Shown here in pieces: positions 25,133 to 33,933 of a stretch of DNA of 64,000 nucleotides (the stretch's first letter is position 1; the number at the start of each line of letters is the position of its first letter). The notes beneath the pieces were generated by a model. It did not search any database and was not told where the DNA came from. It saw nothing but the letters and a program-made list of their open reading frames with translations. The DNA lies in assembly GCF_013403985.1 (NCBI RefSeq), contig NZ_JABFDF010000006.1, forward strand, positions 248,001 to 312,000, in the 5' to 3' direction. Origin of the DNA: Winogradskyella ludwigii. Its GTDB lineage: Bacteria; Bacteroidota; Bacteroidia; Flavobacteriales; Flavobacteriaceae. Made by a program: the position numbers and the translations under genes.

Positions 25133-27541
25133 ATGAATAAACGTAGAATTAAAAAAATCGCAATTATTGGTTCAGGAATTATGGGAAGCGGTATCGCTTG
25201 TCATTTTGCCAATATTGGTGTTGATGTTTTATTATTAGACATCGTACCAAGAGAACTCAATGCTAAAGAGAAAGCAAAAGGTTTAACTTTAGAAGACAAA
25301 GTAGTTAGAAATAGATTAGTTAATGATGCTTTAACAGCGTCTATTAAATCTAAACCTGCACCACTTTATCATGGGTCTTTTGCTAATCGAATCACCACTG
25401 GAAACCTTGAAGATGATATCGCAAAGGTTAAAGATGTAGATTGGATTATGGAAGTGGTTGTAGAACGACTAGACATAAAACAACAAGTTTTTGAAAAACT
25501 TGAACAATACCGAACACCAGGCACATTAATAACCTCAAATACATCTGGTATTCCTATTAAGTTTATGAGCGAAGGTCGTAGTGAAGATTTCCAGAAACAT
25601 TTCTGCGGAACACACTTCTTTAACCCTGCACGTTACTTAAAATTATTCGAAATTATTCCTGGACCAAAAACAGATGCTTCGGTTTTAGAATTCTTAAATG
25701 GGTATGGTGAAAAATTCTTAGGCAAAACATCTGTTATAGCTAAAGACACTCCTGCATTTATTGGAAACCGAATTGGAATTTTCAGTATTCAAAGTTTATT
25801 TCATGCCGTTAAAGATTTAGATTTAACAGTAGAAGAAGTCGATAAATTAACTGGACCAGTCATTGGTCGTCCAAAATCGGCAACCTTCCGTACAGTTGAT
25901 GTTGTTGGGTTAGATACTTTAGTTCACGTGGCTAACGGTATTAGTGAAAACTGTCCAAAAGATGAACGTTTAGAGCTTTTTAAATTACCAGATTTCATCA
26001 ATAAGATGATGGATAATAAATGGTTAGGAAGTAAAACAGGTCAAGGTTTCTACAAAAAGCAAGTGTCTGCTGAAGGCAAAAAAGAGATTTTAACTTTAGA
26101 TTTAAACACTTTAGAATATCGTGATTCTAAACGTGCAAAATTTGCCACTTTAGAATTAACAAAAACAGTAGACAAAGTTGTAGACCGTTTTAAAATATTA
26201 GTAAAAGGAAAAGATAAAGCAGGTGAATTCTACAGAAAAAGTTTCGCTGCCTTATTTGCTTACGTTTCAAACCGTATTCCTGAAATTACAGACGATTTAT
26301 ACAAGATTGACGATGCTATGAAAGCTGGATTTGGTTGGGAACATGGTCCTTTTCAAATTTGGGATGCAATCGGTGTCGAAAAAGGAATAGAAATGATGAA
26401 AGCAGAGGGTTTAGAACCTAATGCTTGGGTAACTGAAATGTTAGCATCTGGAGGCTCTTCTTTCTATACTATTAAAGAAGGAGCAACTTATGCTTATGAT
26501 ATTCCAAAGAAATCACAAGTAAAAATTCCTGGTCAAGACAGTTTTATCATACTGGATAACATTAGAAAAACCACTGAAGTATTTAAAAACTCAGGTGTTG
26601 TTGTTGAAGATTTAGGAGATGGTATTTTAAATTTAGAATTCCAATCCAAAATGAATACGATTGGCGGTGATGTGCTAGCCGGATTAAATAAAGCCATTGA
26701 TATTGCCGAAAAAGATTTCGCAGGATTAGTAGTTGGTAATCAAGCCGCAAACTTCTCTGTTGGTGCAAATATCGGCATGATTTTTATGATGGCTGCAGAA
26801 CAAGAGTATGATGAACTTAACATGGCTATCAAATATTTCCAAGATAGTATGATGCGTATGCGTTATTCTTCTATTCCAACAATTGCTGCACCTCACGGAA
26901 TGGCACTTGGTGGTGGATGCGAACTTTCAATGCATGCAGATAAAGTAGTTGCAGCAGCAGAAACATATATCGGATTGGTAGAGTTTGGTGTTGGTGTGAT
27001 TCCTGGTGGTGGAGGTTCTAAAGAAATGGCCTTAAGAGCATCAGATACGTTTAGAAAAGGTGATGTGCAATTAAATACACTTCAAGATTATTTCTTAACG
27101 ATTGGAATGGCAAAAGTAGCAACCTCTGCTTATGAAGCTTTCGATTTAGGTATTCTTCAAAAAGGAAAAGATGTTGTCGTTGTTAATAAAGACCGTCAGA
27201 TCGCTGTTGCTAAGCAACACGCCATGTTAATGGCAGATATGGGTTATACACAACCTGTAAAACGTACAGATGTAAAAGTTCTTGGTAAACAAGCTTTAGG
27301 GATGTTTATGGTAGGTACAGATTCTATGAAAGACTCTAAGTACATAAGTGAGCACGACATGAAAATAGCCAATAAATTAGCCTATGTAATGGCTGGTGGA
27401 GATTTATCTGAACCAACATTGGTAAGTGAACAATACTTATTGGATTTAGAGCGTGAAGCTTTCTTAAGTTTATGTACAGAGCGTAAAACATTAGAACGTA
27501 TTCAACACATGTTAACCAAAGGGAAACCGTTAAGAAATTAG
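25133..27541 (+). CDS. fadN: 3-hydroxyacyl-CoA dehydrogenase / enoyl-CoA hydratase, FadN type
   Basis: 802 residues. The Rossmann fold IGSGIMGSGIACHFANIG (about residues 11-28) opens the 3-hydroxyacyl-CoA dehydrogenase part (NAD and C-terminal domains to about residue 450). The crotonase-fold hydratase is C-terminal (about 490-720; PHGMALGGGCELSMHAD, GLVEFGVGVIPGGGG). This order, dehydrogenase first, matches FadN (YusL) of Bacillus and is opposite to E. coli FadB. It carries out two steps of beta-oxidation. With fadA and fadE it reproduces the fadNAE gene order. Confidence 0.92.
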   Translation: MNKRRIKKIAIIGSGIMGSGIACHFANIGVDVLLLDIVPRELNAKEKAKGLTLEDKVVRNRLVNDALTASIKSKPAPLYHGSFANRITTGNLEDDIAKVKDVDWIMEVVVERLDIKQQVFEKLEQYRTPGTLITSNTSGIPIKFMSEGRSEDFQKHFCGTHFFNPARYLKLFEIIPGPKTDASVLEFLNGYGEKFLGKTSVIAKDTPAFIGNRIGIFSIQSLFHAVKDLDLTVEEVDKLTGPVIGRPKSATFRTVDVVGLDTLVHVANGISENCPKDERLELFKLPDFINKMMDNKWLGSKTGQGFYKKQVSAEGKKEILTLDLNTLEYRDSKRAKFATLELTKTVDKVVDRFKILVKGKDKAGEFYRKSFAALFAYVSNRIPEITDDLYKIDDAMKAGFGWEHGPFQIWDAIGVEKGIEMMKAEGLEPNAWVTEMLASGGSSFYTIKEGATYAYDIPKKSQVKIPGQDSFIILDNIRKTTEVFKNSGVVVEDLGDGILNLEFQSKMNTIGGDVLAGLNKAIDIAEKDFAGLVVGNQAANFSVGANIGMIFMMAAEQEYDELNMAIKYFQDSMMRMRYSSIPTIAAPHGMALGGGCELSMHADKVVAAAETYIGLVEFGVGVIPGGGGSKEMALRASDTFRKGDVQLNTLQDYFLTIGMAKVATSAYEAFDLGILQKGKDVVVVNKDRQIAVAKQHAMLMADMGYTQPVKRTDVKVLGKQALGMFMVGTDSMKDSKYISEHDMKIANKLAYVMAGGDLSEPTLVSEQYLLDLEREAFLSLCTERKTLERIQHMLTKGKPLRN

Positions 27542-27556
27542 ACAACTTAGATTCTC

Positions 27557-27580
27557 AGATTTCTAGAGTATTAGAAATCT
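27557..27580 (+). other. Intercistronic hairpin between fadN and fadA
   Basis: AGATTTCTA / TAGAAATCT, 9-bp perfect stem with 6-nt loop, in the 80-bp gap; it is followed by tandem AATCTAA-like words. There is no T-run, so RNA stability or partial attenuation is more likely than full termination. Confidence 0.5.
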
Positions 27581-27621
27581 AAAATGTCTAAAAATCTAAT
27601 TATCTAAAAAAATCTAAAAAG

Positions 27622-28815
27622 ATGAAAACAGCATATATAGTAAAAGCATATAGAACCGCAGTTGGTAAAGCACCAAAAGGCGTGTTCCGTTTTAAAAGAA
27701 CAGATGAATTGGCAGCAGAAACCATCAAATATATGATGAAAGAACTACCTACTTTAGATCCAAAACGTATTGATGATGTTATTGTTGGTAACGCAATGCC
27801 AGAAGGTGCGCAAGGGTTAAATATGGCACGTCTAATCTCTTTAATGGGATTAGAAATTGTTGATGTTCCTGGTGTCACTGTAAACCGTTTTTGCTCCTCT
27901 GGAGTAGAAACAATTGGTATGGCAACTGCTAAAATCCAAGCCGGAATGGCAGATTGTATTATTGCAGGTGGAGCAGAAAGCATGAGTAGTGTACCGATGA
28001 CAGGTTTTAAACCCGAATTAAATTACGATGAAATTGTAAAAGGAGGTCACGAAGATTACTATTGGGGAATGGGAAACACTGCAGAAGCTGTAGCCAACCA
28101 ATTTAAAGTATCTCGTGAAGATCAGGATGAGTTTGCATACAATTCTCATATGAAAGCATTACGAGCACAAGCTGAGAATCGTTTTCAAGATCAAATAGTA
28201 CCTATTACAGTTGAACAAACTTATATTGATGCTAACGGAAAAAAGGCAACCAAATCTTATACAGTAACTAAAGATGAAGGACCTCGTGCAGGAACAAGTA
28301 AAGAAGCTTTAGCAAAATTAAGAGCTGTATTTGCTGCTGGAGGAAGTGTTACTGCTGGTAACTCCTCACAAATGAGTGATGGAGCTGCTTTTGTAATGGT
28401 CATGAGTGAAGATATGGTGAAGGAATTAGGATTAGAGCCTATTGCAAGAATGGTAAACTATGCTGCTGCAGGCGTAGAACCTCGCATTATGGGAATTGGA
28501 CCTGTAAAAGCAATTCCAAAAGCTTTAAAACAAGCTGGTTTAAAACAAGACGATTTAAGCTTAATTGAATTGAATGAAGCCTTTGCTTCTCAATCTTTAG
28601 CAGTAATTAGAGAGTTAAATTTAAATCCAGATATTATTAACGTAAATGGCGGCGCTATTGCACTTGGTCATCCATTAGGTTGTACAGGCGCAAAACTTTC
28701 AGTACAATTATTTGATGAAATGCGTAAGCAGAACATGCAAGGTAAATATGGAGCAGTAACCATGTGTGTTGGTACAGGTCAAGGGGCTTGTGGAATATTC
28801 GAATTTTTAAACTAA
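27622..28815 (+). CDS. fadA: Acetyl-CoA C-acyltransferase (thiolase)
   Basis: 397 residues. The catalytic Cys is in VNRFCSSGVETIGMA (about residue 90); the His in NGGAIALGHPLGCTGAK and the second Cys in TMCVGTGQGACGIF complete the thiolase active site. It performs the last, thiolytic step of beta-oxidation. It is the middle gene of the MarR-fadN-fadA-fadE unit and has the length usual for the family. Confidence 0.95.
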   Translation: MKTAYIVKAYRTAVGKAPKGVFRFKRTDELAAETIKYMMKELPTLDPKRIDDVIVGNAMPEGAQGLNMARLISLMGLEIVDVPGVTVNRFCSSGVETIGMATAKIQAGMADCIIAGGAESMSSVPMTGFKPELNYDEIVKGGHEDYYWGMGNTAEAVANQFKVSREDQDEFAYNSHMKALRAQAENRFQDQIVPITVEQTYIDANGKKATKSYTVTKDEGPRAGTSKEALAKLRAVFAAGGSVTAGNSSQMSDGAAFVMVMSEDMVKELGLEPIARMVNYAAAGVEPRIMGIGPVKAIPKALKQAGLKQDDLSLIELNEAFASQSLAVIRELNLNPDIINVNGGAIALGHPLGCTGAKLSVQLFDEMRKQNMQGKYGAVTMCVGTGQGACGIFEFLN

Positions 28816-28835
28816 AAAAAATAGATTCTGTCCGG

Positions 28836-28897
28836 TCGAGCGTAGTCGAAACCATATTAATCGGATAGTTTCAAAAACAGTTCTCGACTGCGCTCGA
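28836..28897. repeat. Inverted pair of TCGA-type palindromic repeats
   Basis: TCGAGCGTAGTCGA (28836-28849) and TCGACTGCGCTCGA (28884-28897) are inverted copies differing at one base; each is itself partly palindromic (TCGA at both ends). They lie in the 124-bp fadA-fadE gap and are GC-richer than the surroundings. Similar short elements are dispersed in Flavobacteriaceae genomes; they may form a hairpin in mRNA. Confidence 0.7.
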
Positions 28898-28939
28898 ACA
28901 AACAATTATTAATTAAAGAACTTAATACAATACTATAAA

Positions 28940-30748
28940 ATGGAAGCAACTGAAAAAGACATCTTAAGAGGTGGTCAATTCTTGGTAAAAGAAACAAATT
29001 GTGAAGATGTGTTTACTCCTGAAGATTTTTCAGAAGAACAAACCATGATGAAGGAATCCGTAATGGAATTTAATGATCGTGAAATTATTCCTCATAAAGC
29101 ACGTTTTGAAGCTAAAGATTATGCATTAACAGAAGAAGTGATGCGTAAAGCTGGTGATATGGGCTTTTTAAGTGTTGCTGTTCCTGAAGCTTATGGTGGT
29201 ATGGGAATGGGATTTGTATCTACTGTTTTAACATGTGATTATATTTCTTCTGGAACAGGGTCTTTCAGTACTGCTTTTGGTGCGCATACAGGAATTGGAA
29301 CTATGCCAATCACCTTGTACGGAACTGACGACCAAAAAAACAAATACGTACCTAAGTTAGCCTCAGGAGAATGGTTTGGAGCGTATTGCTTAACAGAACC
29401 TGGAGCAGGATCTGATGCCAATTCGGGTAAAACTACGGCGACACTTTCAGAAGATGGAAAATCTTACAAAATCAACGGTCAAAAAATGTGGATTTCAAAC
29501 GCAGGTTTCTGTAGTTTGATGATCGTTTTTGCACGTATTGAAGATGATAAAAATATTACAGGTTTCATTGTAGAATATGATGGTAAAAATCCAAACGGAA
29601 TTACTTTAGGTGAAGAAGAACATAAATTAGGTATTCGTGCTTCTTCTACACGTCAAGTATTTTTTAGTGACTGTGTGGTTCCTGCAGAAAATATGTTAGC
29701 TGGTCGTGGTGAAGGATTCAAAATTGCCATGAATGCACTTAATGTTGGACGTATTAAATTGGCTGCAGCTTGTTTAGATTCTCAGCGTAGAATTTTAACC
29801 ACAGCTGTAAATTATGCAACAGAGCGTAAACAATTTAAAACACCTATTGCAAACTTTGGAGCAATTAAAACGAAGTTAGCTGAAATGGCTGCAAGTGCCT
29901 ATGCTGGTGAATCTGCAACATATAGAGCTGCTAAAAATATTGAAGATAGAATTGCCATGCGTGAAGCTGCAGGGAATTCGCATCAAGAAGCAGAATTAAA
30001 AGGTGTAGAAGAATACGCAATTGAATGTTCTATTCTTAAAGTAGCTGTTTCTGAAGATGTACAAAGTGCTGCTGATGAAGGCATCCAAATTTTTGGAGGA
30101 ATGGGATTCTCCGAAGAAACACCTATGGAATCTGCTTGGAGAGATGCTAGGATTGCTCGTATTTACGAAGGAACTAACGAAATTAACAGAATGCTAGCTG
30201 TTGGTATGTTAGTAAAGAAAGCCATGAAAGGTCATGTAGATTTATTAGGCCCTGCTTCTAAAGTACAAGAAGAATTAATGGGTATTCCTTCTTTTGAAAC
30301 TCCAGATTATTCTGAATTATTTTCAGAAGAAAAGCAAATGATTGCAAAACTTAAGAAAACATTCTTAATGGTTGCTGGTGGAGCCGTTCAAAAATTCGGA
30401 CCTCAACTAGAAGAACATCAACAATTGTTAATTGCTGCTGCAGATATCTTAATTGAAATCTATATGGCAGAATCTGCAATTTTAAGAACAGAGAAAAACG
30501 TGAAGCGTACTAGCGAAGCAGAACAATCTGCACAAATCGCAATGGCTAAATTATATTTATATCACGCTGTAGATATCGTAGAAGAAAAAGGAAAAGAAAG
30601 TATTATTTCTTTTGCTGAAGGAGATGAGCAACGTATGATGTTAATGGGACTTAAACGTTTTACTAAATATCAAAACTATCCAGATATTGTTGATTTACGT
30701 ATTGAGATTGCAGAAAAAGTAAAAGCAGAAAACAAATACTGTTTCTAA
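28940..30748 (+). CDS. fadE: Acyl-CoA dehydrogenase
   Basis: 602 residues, the long FadE (YusJ-like) form with a C-terminal extension beyond the about 380-residue core. Motifs: YCLTEPGAGSDANS (FAD/substrate), GRGEGFKIAMNALNVGRIKLAAACLD, and RDARIARIYEGTNEINRMLAVG, whose Glu is the expected catalytic base. It performs the first step of beta-oxidation with an electron-transfer flavoprotein as acceptor. It is the last gene of the operon. Confidence 0.94.
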   Translation: MEATEKDILRGGQFLVKETNCEDVFTPEDFSEEQTMMKESVMEFNDREIIPHKARFEAKDYALTEEVMRKAGDMGFLSVAVPEAYGGMGMGFVSTVLTCDYISSGTGSFSTAFGAHTGIGTMPITLYGTDDQKNKYVPKLASGEWFGAYCLTEPGAGSDANSGKTTATLSEDGKSYKINGQKMWISNAGFCSLMIVFARIEDDKNITGFIVEYDGKNPNGITLGEEEHKLGIRASSTRQVFFSDCVVPAENMLAGRGEGFKIAMNALNVGRIKLAAACLDSQRRILTTAVNYATERKQFKTPIANFGAIKTKLAEMAASAYAGESATYRAAKNIEDRIAMREAAGNSHQEAELKGVEEYAIECSILKVAVSEDVQSAADEGIQIFGGMGFSEETPMESAWRDARIARIYEGTNEINRMLAVGMLVKKAMKGHVDLLGPASKVQEELMGIPSFETPDYSELFSEEKQMIAKLKKTFLMVAGGAVQKFGPQLEEHQQLLIAAADILIEIYMAESAILRTEKNVKRTSEAEQSAQIAMAKLYLYHAVDIVEEKGKESIISFAEGDEQRMMLMGLKRFTKYQNYPDIVDLRIEIAEKVKAENKYCF

Positions 30749-30787
30749 TAAAACAATAATTAGACTAACTCAAATATTTCTAATTAT

Positions 30788-30834
30788 AAAGCCAATTCTT
30801 CCAATATAAAATTTGGATTGAATTGGCTTTTTTA
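30788..30834. terminator. Bidirectional terminator between convergent genes
   Basis: Long interrupted stem AAGCCAATTC … GAATTGGCTT with inner CCAA/TTGG pairs, followed by TTTTTT on the plus strand. It lies between fadE and the minus-strand M56 gene. Confidence 0.75.
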
Positions 30835-30836
30835 GT

Positions 30837-32279
30837 TTAGTTACTATTTCTAATTTCTAATAGACCTTCGTATATAGATTTTGCAATTTTTAATTGTTCA
30901 CTTTTATCGGTAAGCACTCCCCTATCTCTTTCGTTGGTAAGAAAACCTAACTCTAAATATACTCCAGGAACTGTTGTATTCTTTAAAAGATAAAATCCTG
31001 ATGCTTCTTTAACACCTCTACTAGAAAAATTATCTAGTTGGTGCTTTACTAAAACACTAGCGTGATTAAGACTTGATTCTGAATTTTCTAGTTTTGGATT
31101 ATAATAAGCTTCTGTGCCACTTATTGAAGCATCATTATGTGCATTACAATGTAAACTTAAAAACAAATCTGGTTGTTTAGTATTTATAAATGTTGCACGT
31201 TCCTTTAGACTGAGAAATTCATCTTGCGTTCTTGTTTGTATTATTTCAACTCTGTCATCACTTAAAGACGCAAGTGCATTTGAAATTTGGAGAACAATAA
31301 ATTTTTCATCTTTCTCATTATTTAAGTTTCCTGAATCCTTACCTCCATGTCCTGCATCAATAACAACAATTAGTGTATCTTGTACTAGTGAGTCTTCAAT
31401 GTCTTCTTTACAAGAACTAAATGCAAAGATGCCTGTAAAAAGTAAAATAACAGATGTTATTTTTAAAGTTCGGTTTAATACTGATGATTTTGATTGATGT
31501 AACATAATGATTCGATTTTTGATTTGAATGAAATTAAATCCGCTAGTTAGAGGAACTCGGTATTCCTTTTGTCCTAAGTTTATAATGGTATTTGAGTAAT
31601 CTTCAATGTCAATACCAGAAGAGATCGTTTTGTGATCTGCAATATATTCGTGATTTTGAAGTATAGCTTTTTTGTAAAGCCAAATAAAAGGGTTAAACCA
31701 AAATACACAAATCAAAAGCTCTACGAGAATAATATCTAACGTATGTCGCTCTTCGAAATGCACAGTTTCGTGTTTTATAATATTAAAATAGGCCTTATTT
31801 TCTTTATTATATTTTTCGTTAATAAATAGATAATTGAAAAAGCTCGACACCATTTCAGAATCCTGATGTTTTATTAATTTAAGCTTCCCAAAGGGTTCGT
31901 AACTTTGTCTTGTTAACCTGAAGAGTTGAAAAATATTTTTAAAGAAACGAAAAACTAGGAAGATTGCTACAGTTAAATACATATAGAACAATGGACTTTT
32001 CTGTGATTCATTTATGGTTTCAACATCACCAAAAGTCACCGCTTCTATGTGTTGTGGTACAACAATAGATTCCGTTATTTTTTGAATAGGAAGTTCTGCT
32101 ATTTTCGGCACAGCATTAAACATTTCAAACTCTAAAAATGGTGCCACCAAACATAGTAACAATGAACCTATTAGAAAAAAACGATTAAACTGAAATGTTT
32201 TTTGCTTTCTAAGTAACAAGACATAAACCGCATAAGAGCAGCCTAAACTAATTATGGTATAAATGAAATAACTAATCAT
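30837..32279 (-). CDS. M56 (BlaR1-type) sensor protease fused to N-acetylmuramoyl-L-alanine amidase
   Basis: 480 residues. The N-terminal half is a multi-span M56 metallopeptidase with the zinc motif HETVHFEERHTLD (about residue 168) and the NPFIWLYKKAILQNHEYIAD segment. After a further hydrophobic stretch (TSVILLFTGIFAF) comes an Amidase_3 domain (about residues 298-478) with zinc ligands in DAGHGG, SLHCNAH and LELGFLTN. The upstream BlaI overlaps it by 8 bp. In BlaR1/MecR1 the outer domain is a beta-lactam sensor; here it is a peptidoglycan amidase, so the system may sense or act on the cell wall. The fused order is seen directly; the signal is inferred. Confidence 0.88.
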   Translation of the reverse strand: MISYFIYTIISLGCSYAVYVLLLRKQKTFQFNRFFLIGSLLLCLVAPFLEFEMFNAVPKIAELPIQKITESIVVPQHIEAVTFGDVETINESQKSPLFYMYLTVAIFLVFRFFKNIFQLFRLTRQSYEPFGKLKLIKHQDSEMVSSFFNYLFINEKYNKENKAYFNIIKHETVHFEERHTLDIILVELLICVFWFNPFIWLYKKAILQNHEYIADHKTISSGIDIEDYSNTIINLGQKEYRVPLTSGFNFIQIKNRIIMLHQSKSSVLNRTLKITSVILLFTGIFAFSSCKEDIEDSLVQDTLIVVIDAGHGGKDSGNLNNEKDEKFIVLQISNALASLSDDRVEIIQTRTQDEFLSLKERATFINTKQPDLFLSLHCNAHNDASISGTEAYYNPKLENSESSLNHASVLVKHQLDNFSSRGVKEASGFYLLKNTTVPGVYLELGFLTNERDRGVLTDKSEQLKIAKSIYEGLLEIRNSN

Positions 32280-32658
32280 TGGCTTTCTTTTGATCCATTT
32301 TTTGCTTTAATAAAGCCTGAAGCTCTTCTAACTCTTGCATTGATAAATCTGCGTTTTTTGTAAAAAATGATGCAAATTGTGCTTTAGAGTCGTTAAAAAA
32401 ATGCTGAATCATCCCGTTAACTTGTTTCGTAAAATAATCATTCTTTTTAAGAAGCGGAAAATAGGCTTTGTCTCTACCCAAACGTTCAAACCCTATATAT
32501 TCCTTATCTACCATGCGTTTTAATAAAGTAGAAATGGTAGTATATGCTGGTCTTGGTTCAGGGAATTTTTCGACAATATCTTTCATAAATCCTTTTTCAA
32601 GCAACCATAAATACTTCATTATCTGCAATTCTGATTTATTAAGTTGTTTTATATCCAC
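32272..32658 (-). CDS. blaI: BlaI/MecI family transcriptional repressor
   Basis: 128 residues with the BlaI winged helix (LNKSELQIMKYLWLLEKGFMKDIVEKF … YTTISTLLKRMVDKEYIGFERLGR) and a C-terminal dimerisation/cleavage region. The M56 sensor overlaps its 3' end (8 bp), as in bla/mec two-gene systems where the protease inactivates the repressor. A perfect 16-bp palindrome of BlaI-operator type lies 15 bp upstream of the ATG. Confidence 0.92.
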   Translation of the reverse strand: MDIKQLNKSELQIMKYLWLLEKGFMKDIVEKFPEPRPAYTTISTLLKRMVDKEYIGFERLGRDKAYFPLLKKNDYFTKQVNGMIQHFFNDSKAQFASFFTKNADLSMQELEELQALLKQKMDQKKAND

Positions 32659-32672
32659 AATTATAGTTTTAA

Positions 32673-32708
32673 TACTACAAATGTAGTAATAAAAATTTAA
32701 TGCACAAA
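32673..32708 (-). promoter_or_regulatory. blaI promoter with overlapping BlaI operator
   Basis: Operator: TACTACAAATGTAGTA (32673-32688), a perfect 7-bp dyad with 2-bp centre and the TACA/TGTA core known for BlaI/MecI. Minus-strand promoter: TTTG (32708-32705), exactly 19 bp, then TACATTTG (32685-32678), which fits the Bacteroidota TTTG-N19-TAnnTTTG consensus. The -7 box lies inside the operator, so repressor binding would block it. Confidence 0.85.
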
Positions 32709-32781
32709 TCCATCTTAAAAATTATATCTTTATTGGCCTAATAAGCATTCATAATTTAAGTAACTATTAGTCCTCAGTAAC

Positions 32782-33927
32782 ATGAAGTATTTAATTGTAT
32801 TCCTTTTAGCATTTACCGTAACCCAAGCGCAAAACGAAAAAACACTAGCTCCAAAACTAGAAAATATAGCTTGGATTGCAGGCACATGGCATGGAGAAGC
32901 CTTTGGTGGCATTACAGAAGAAATATGGAGTGAACCCTCTGCTGGTTCCATGATGGCAACGTTTAAATTAATTAACGACGGTAAAGTTACCTTCTACGAA
33001 ATCGAAGTGATCCGAGAAGTCGAAAATTCATTAATACTTCAATTAAAACATTTCGGTCCAAACCTAAAAGGTTGGGAAACCAAAGAAGAAACCGTTGATT
33101 TTCCGCTTAAAGAAATCACAGAAAATAAAGTCGTTTTTGAAGGCATGTCTTTTGAAAAAGTCAGTGCTACAGAAATGAATGTCTATGTAGATATTGAAGA
33201 CAAAGGCAAAATAGAAACCGTTACTTTCAACTACAAAAAAACAATTGTAAAACCCAAGCAAATTAATCAGTTCATCCACGTTAAACGAGCAAAAACTAAA
33301 CCTATTGTAGATGGAAAAGCTGATGATGACATTTGGTCTCGTACTATTTGGCTTCCATTAAATGAATTATGGCTAGGCGAAGCTTATACCATAGATGACT
33401 ATTCTGGCCGATATAAATTATCTTGGGCAGAGGATGGTCTCTATCTCTTAGCTGAAATTAAAGATGATATACTTATTGACAATAATCCAGATCCATTAGT
33501 CGCATGGTGGGACGATGATTGTTTAGAGGTTTTTATAGATGAAGATAATAGTGGCGGAGAACACCAATTTAACCACAATGCCTTTGCTTATCATATAGCT
33601 TTAGATGGCAATGTTGTAGATATGTCTACTGAAAAAACAGGAAAATTGTACAATTCCCATATAGAATCGAAACATATTACAAAAGGGAACACAACACTTT
33701 GGGAAGTTAAAATTTCGTTATTCAATGATACTTACAAAGACGATGCTGAAAATACACCACTAAAATTAGAAATTGGCAAAGTTATGGGATTCGCTTTAGC
33801 CTATTGCGATAATGATACTAGTAAAACGCGAGAAAATTTTATTGGTTCTGTCTTTGTAGAAGGGGAAGATAAAAATCGCGGTTGGATTGATGCCAATATT
33901 TTCGGAACTTTAAAACTTAGCTTTTAA
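32782..33927 (+). CDS. Exported DUF6265 / family 9 carbohydrate-binding-like protein
   Basis: 381 residues with a signal peptide (…FTVTQAQ). Residues about 25-155 look like DUF6265 (ENIAWIAGTWHGEAFGG … EEIWSEPSAGSMMATFKL). Residues about 165-380 look like a CBM9-like 'sugar-binding' beta-sandwich (PIVDGKADDDIWSRTIWLPL … DDDCLEVFIDEDN … NRGWIDANIFGTLKL). Ligand and role are unknown. It is divergent from blaI and leads a plus-strand run with two peptidases, each 6 bp or less from the next gene. Confidence 0.75.
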   Translation: MKYLIVFLLAFTVTQAQNEKTLAPKLENIAWIAGTWHGEAFGGITEEIWSEPSAGSMMATFKLINDGKVTFYEIEVIREVENSLILQLKHFGPNLKGWETKEETVDFPLKEITENKVVFEGMSFEKVSATEMNVYVDIEDKGKIETVTFNYKKTIVKPKQINQFIHVKRAKTKPIVDGKADDDIWSRTIWLPLNELWLGEAYTIDDYSGRYKLSWAEDGLYLLAEIKDDILIDNNPDPLVAWWDDDCLEVFIDEDNSGGEHQFNHNAFAYHIALDGNVVDMSTEKTGKLYNSHIESKHITKGNTTLWEVKISLFNDTYKDDAENTPLKLEIGKVMGFALAYCDNDTSKTRENFIGSVFVEGEDKNRGWIDANIFGTLKLSF

Positions 33928-33933
33928 AAAATT

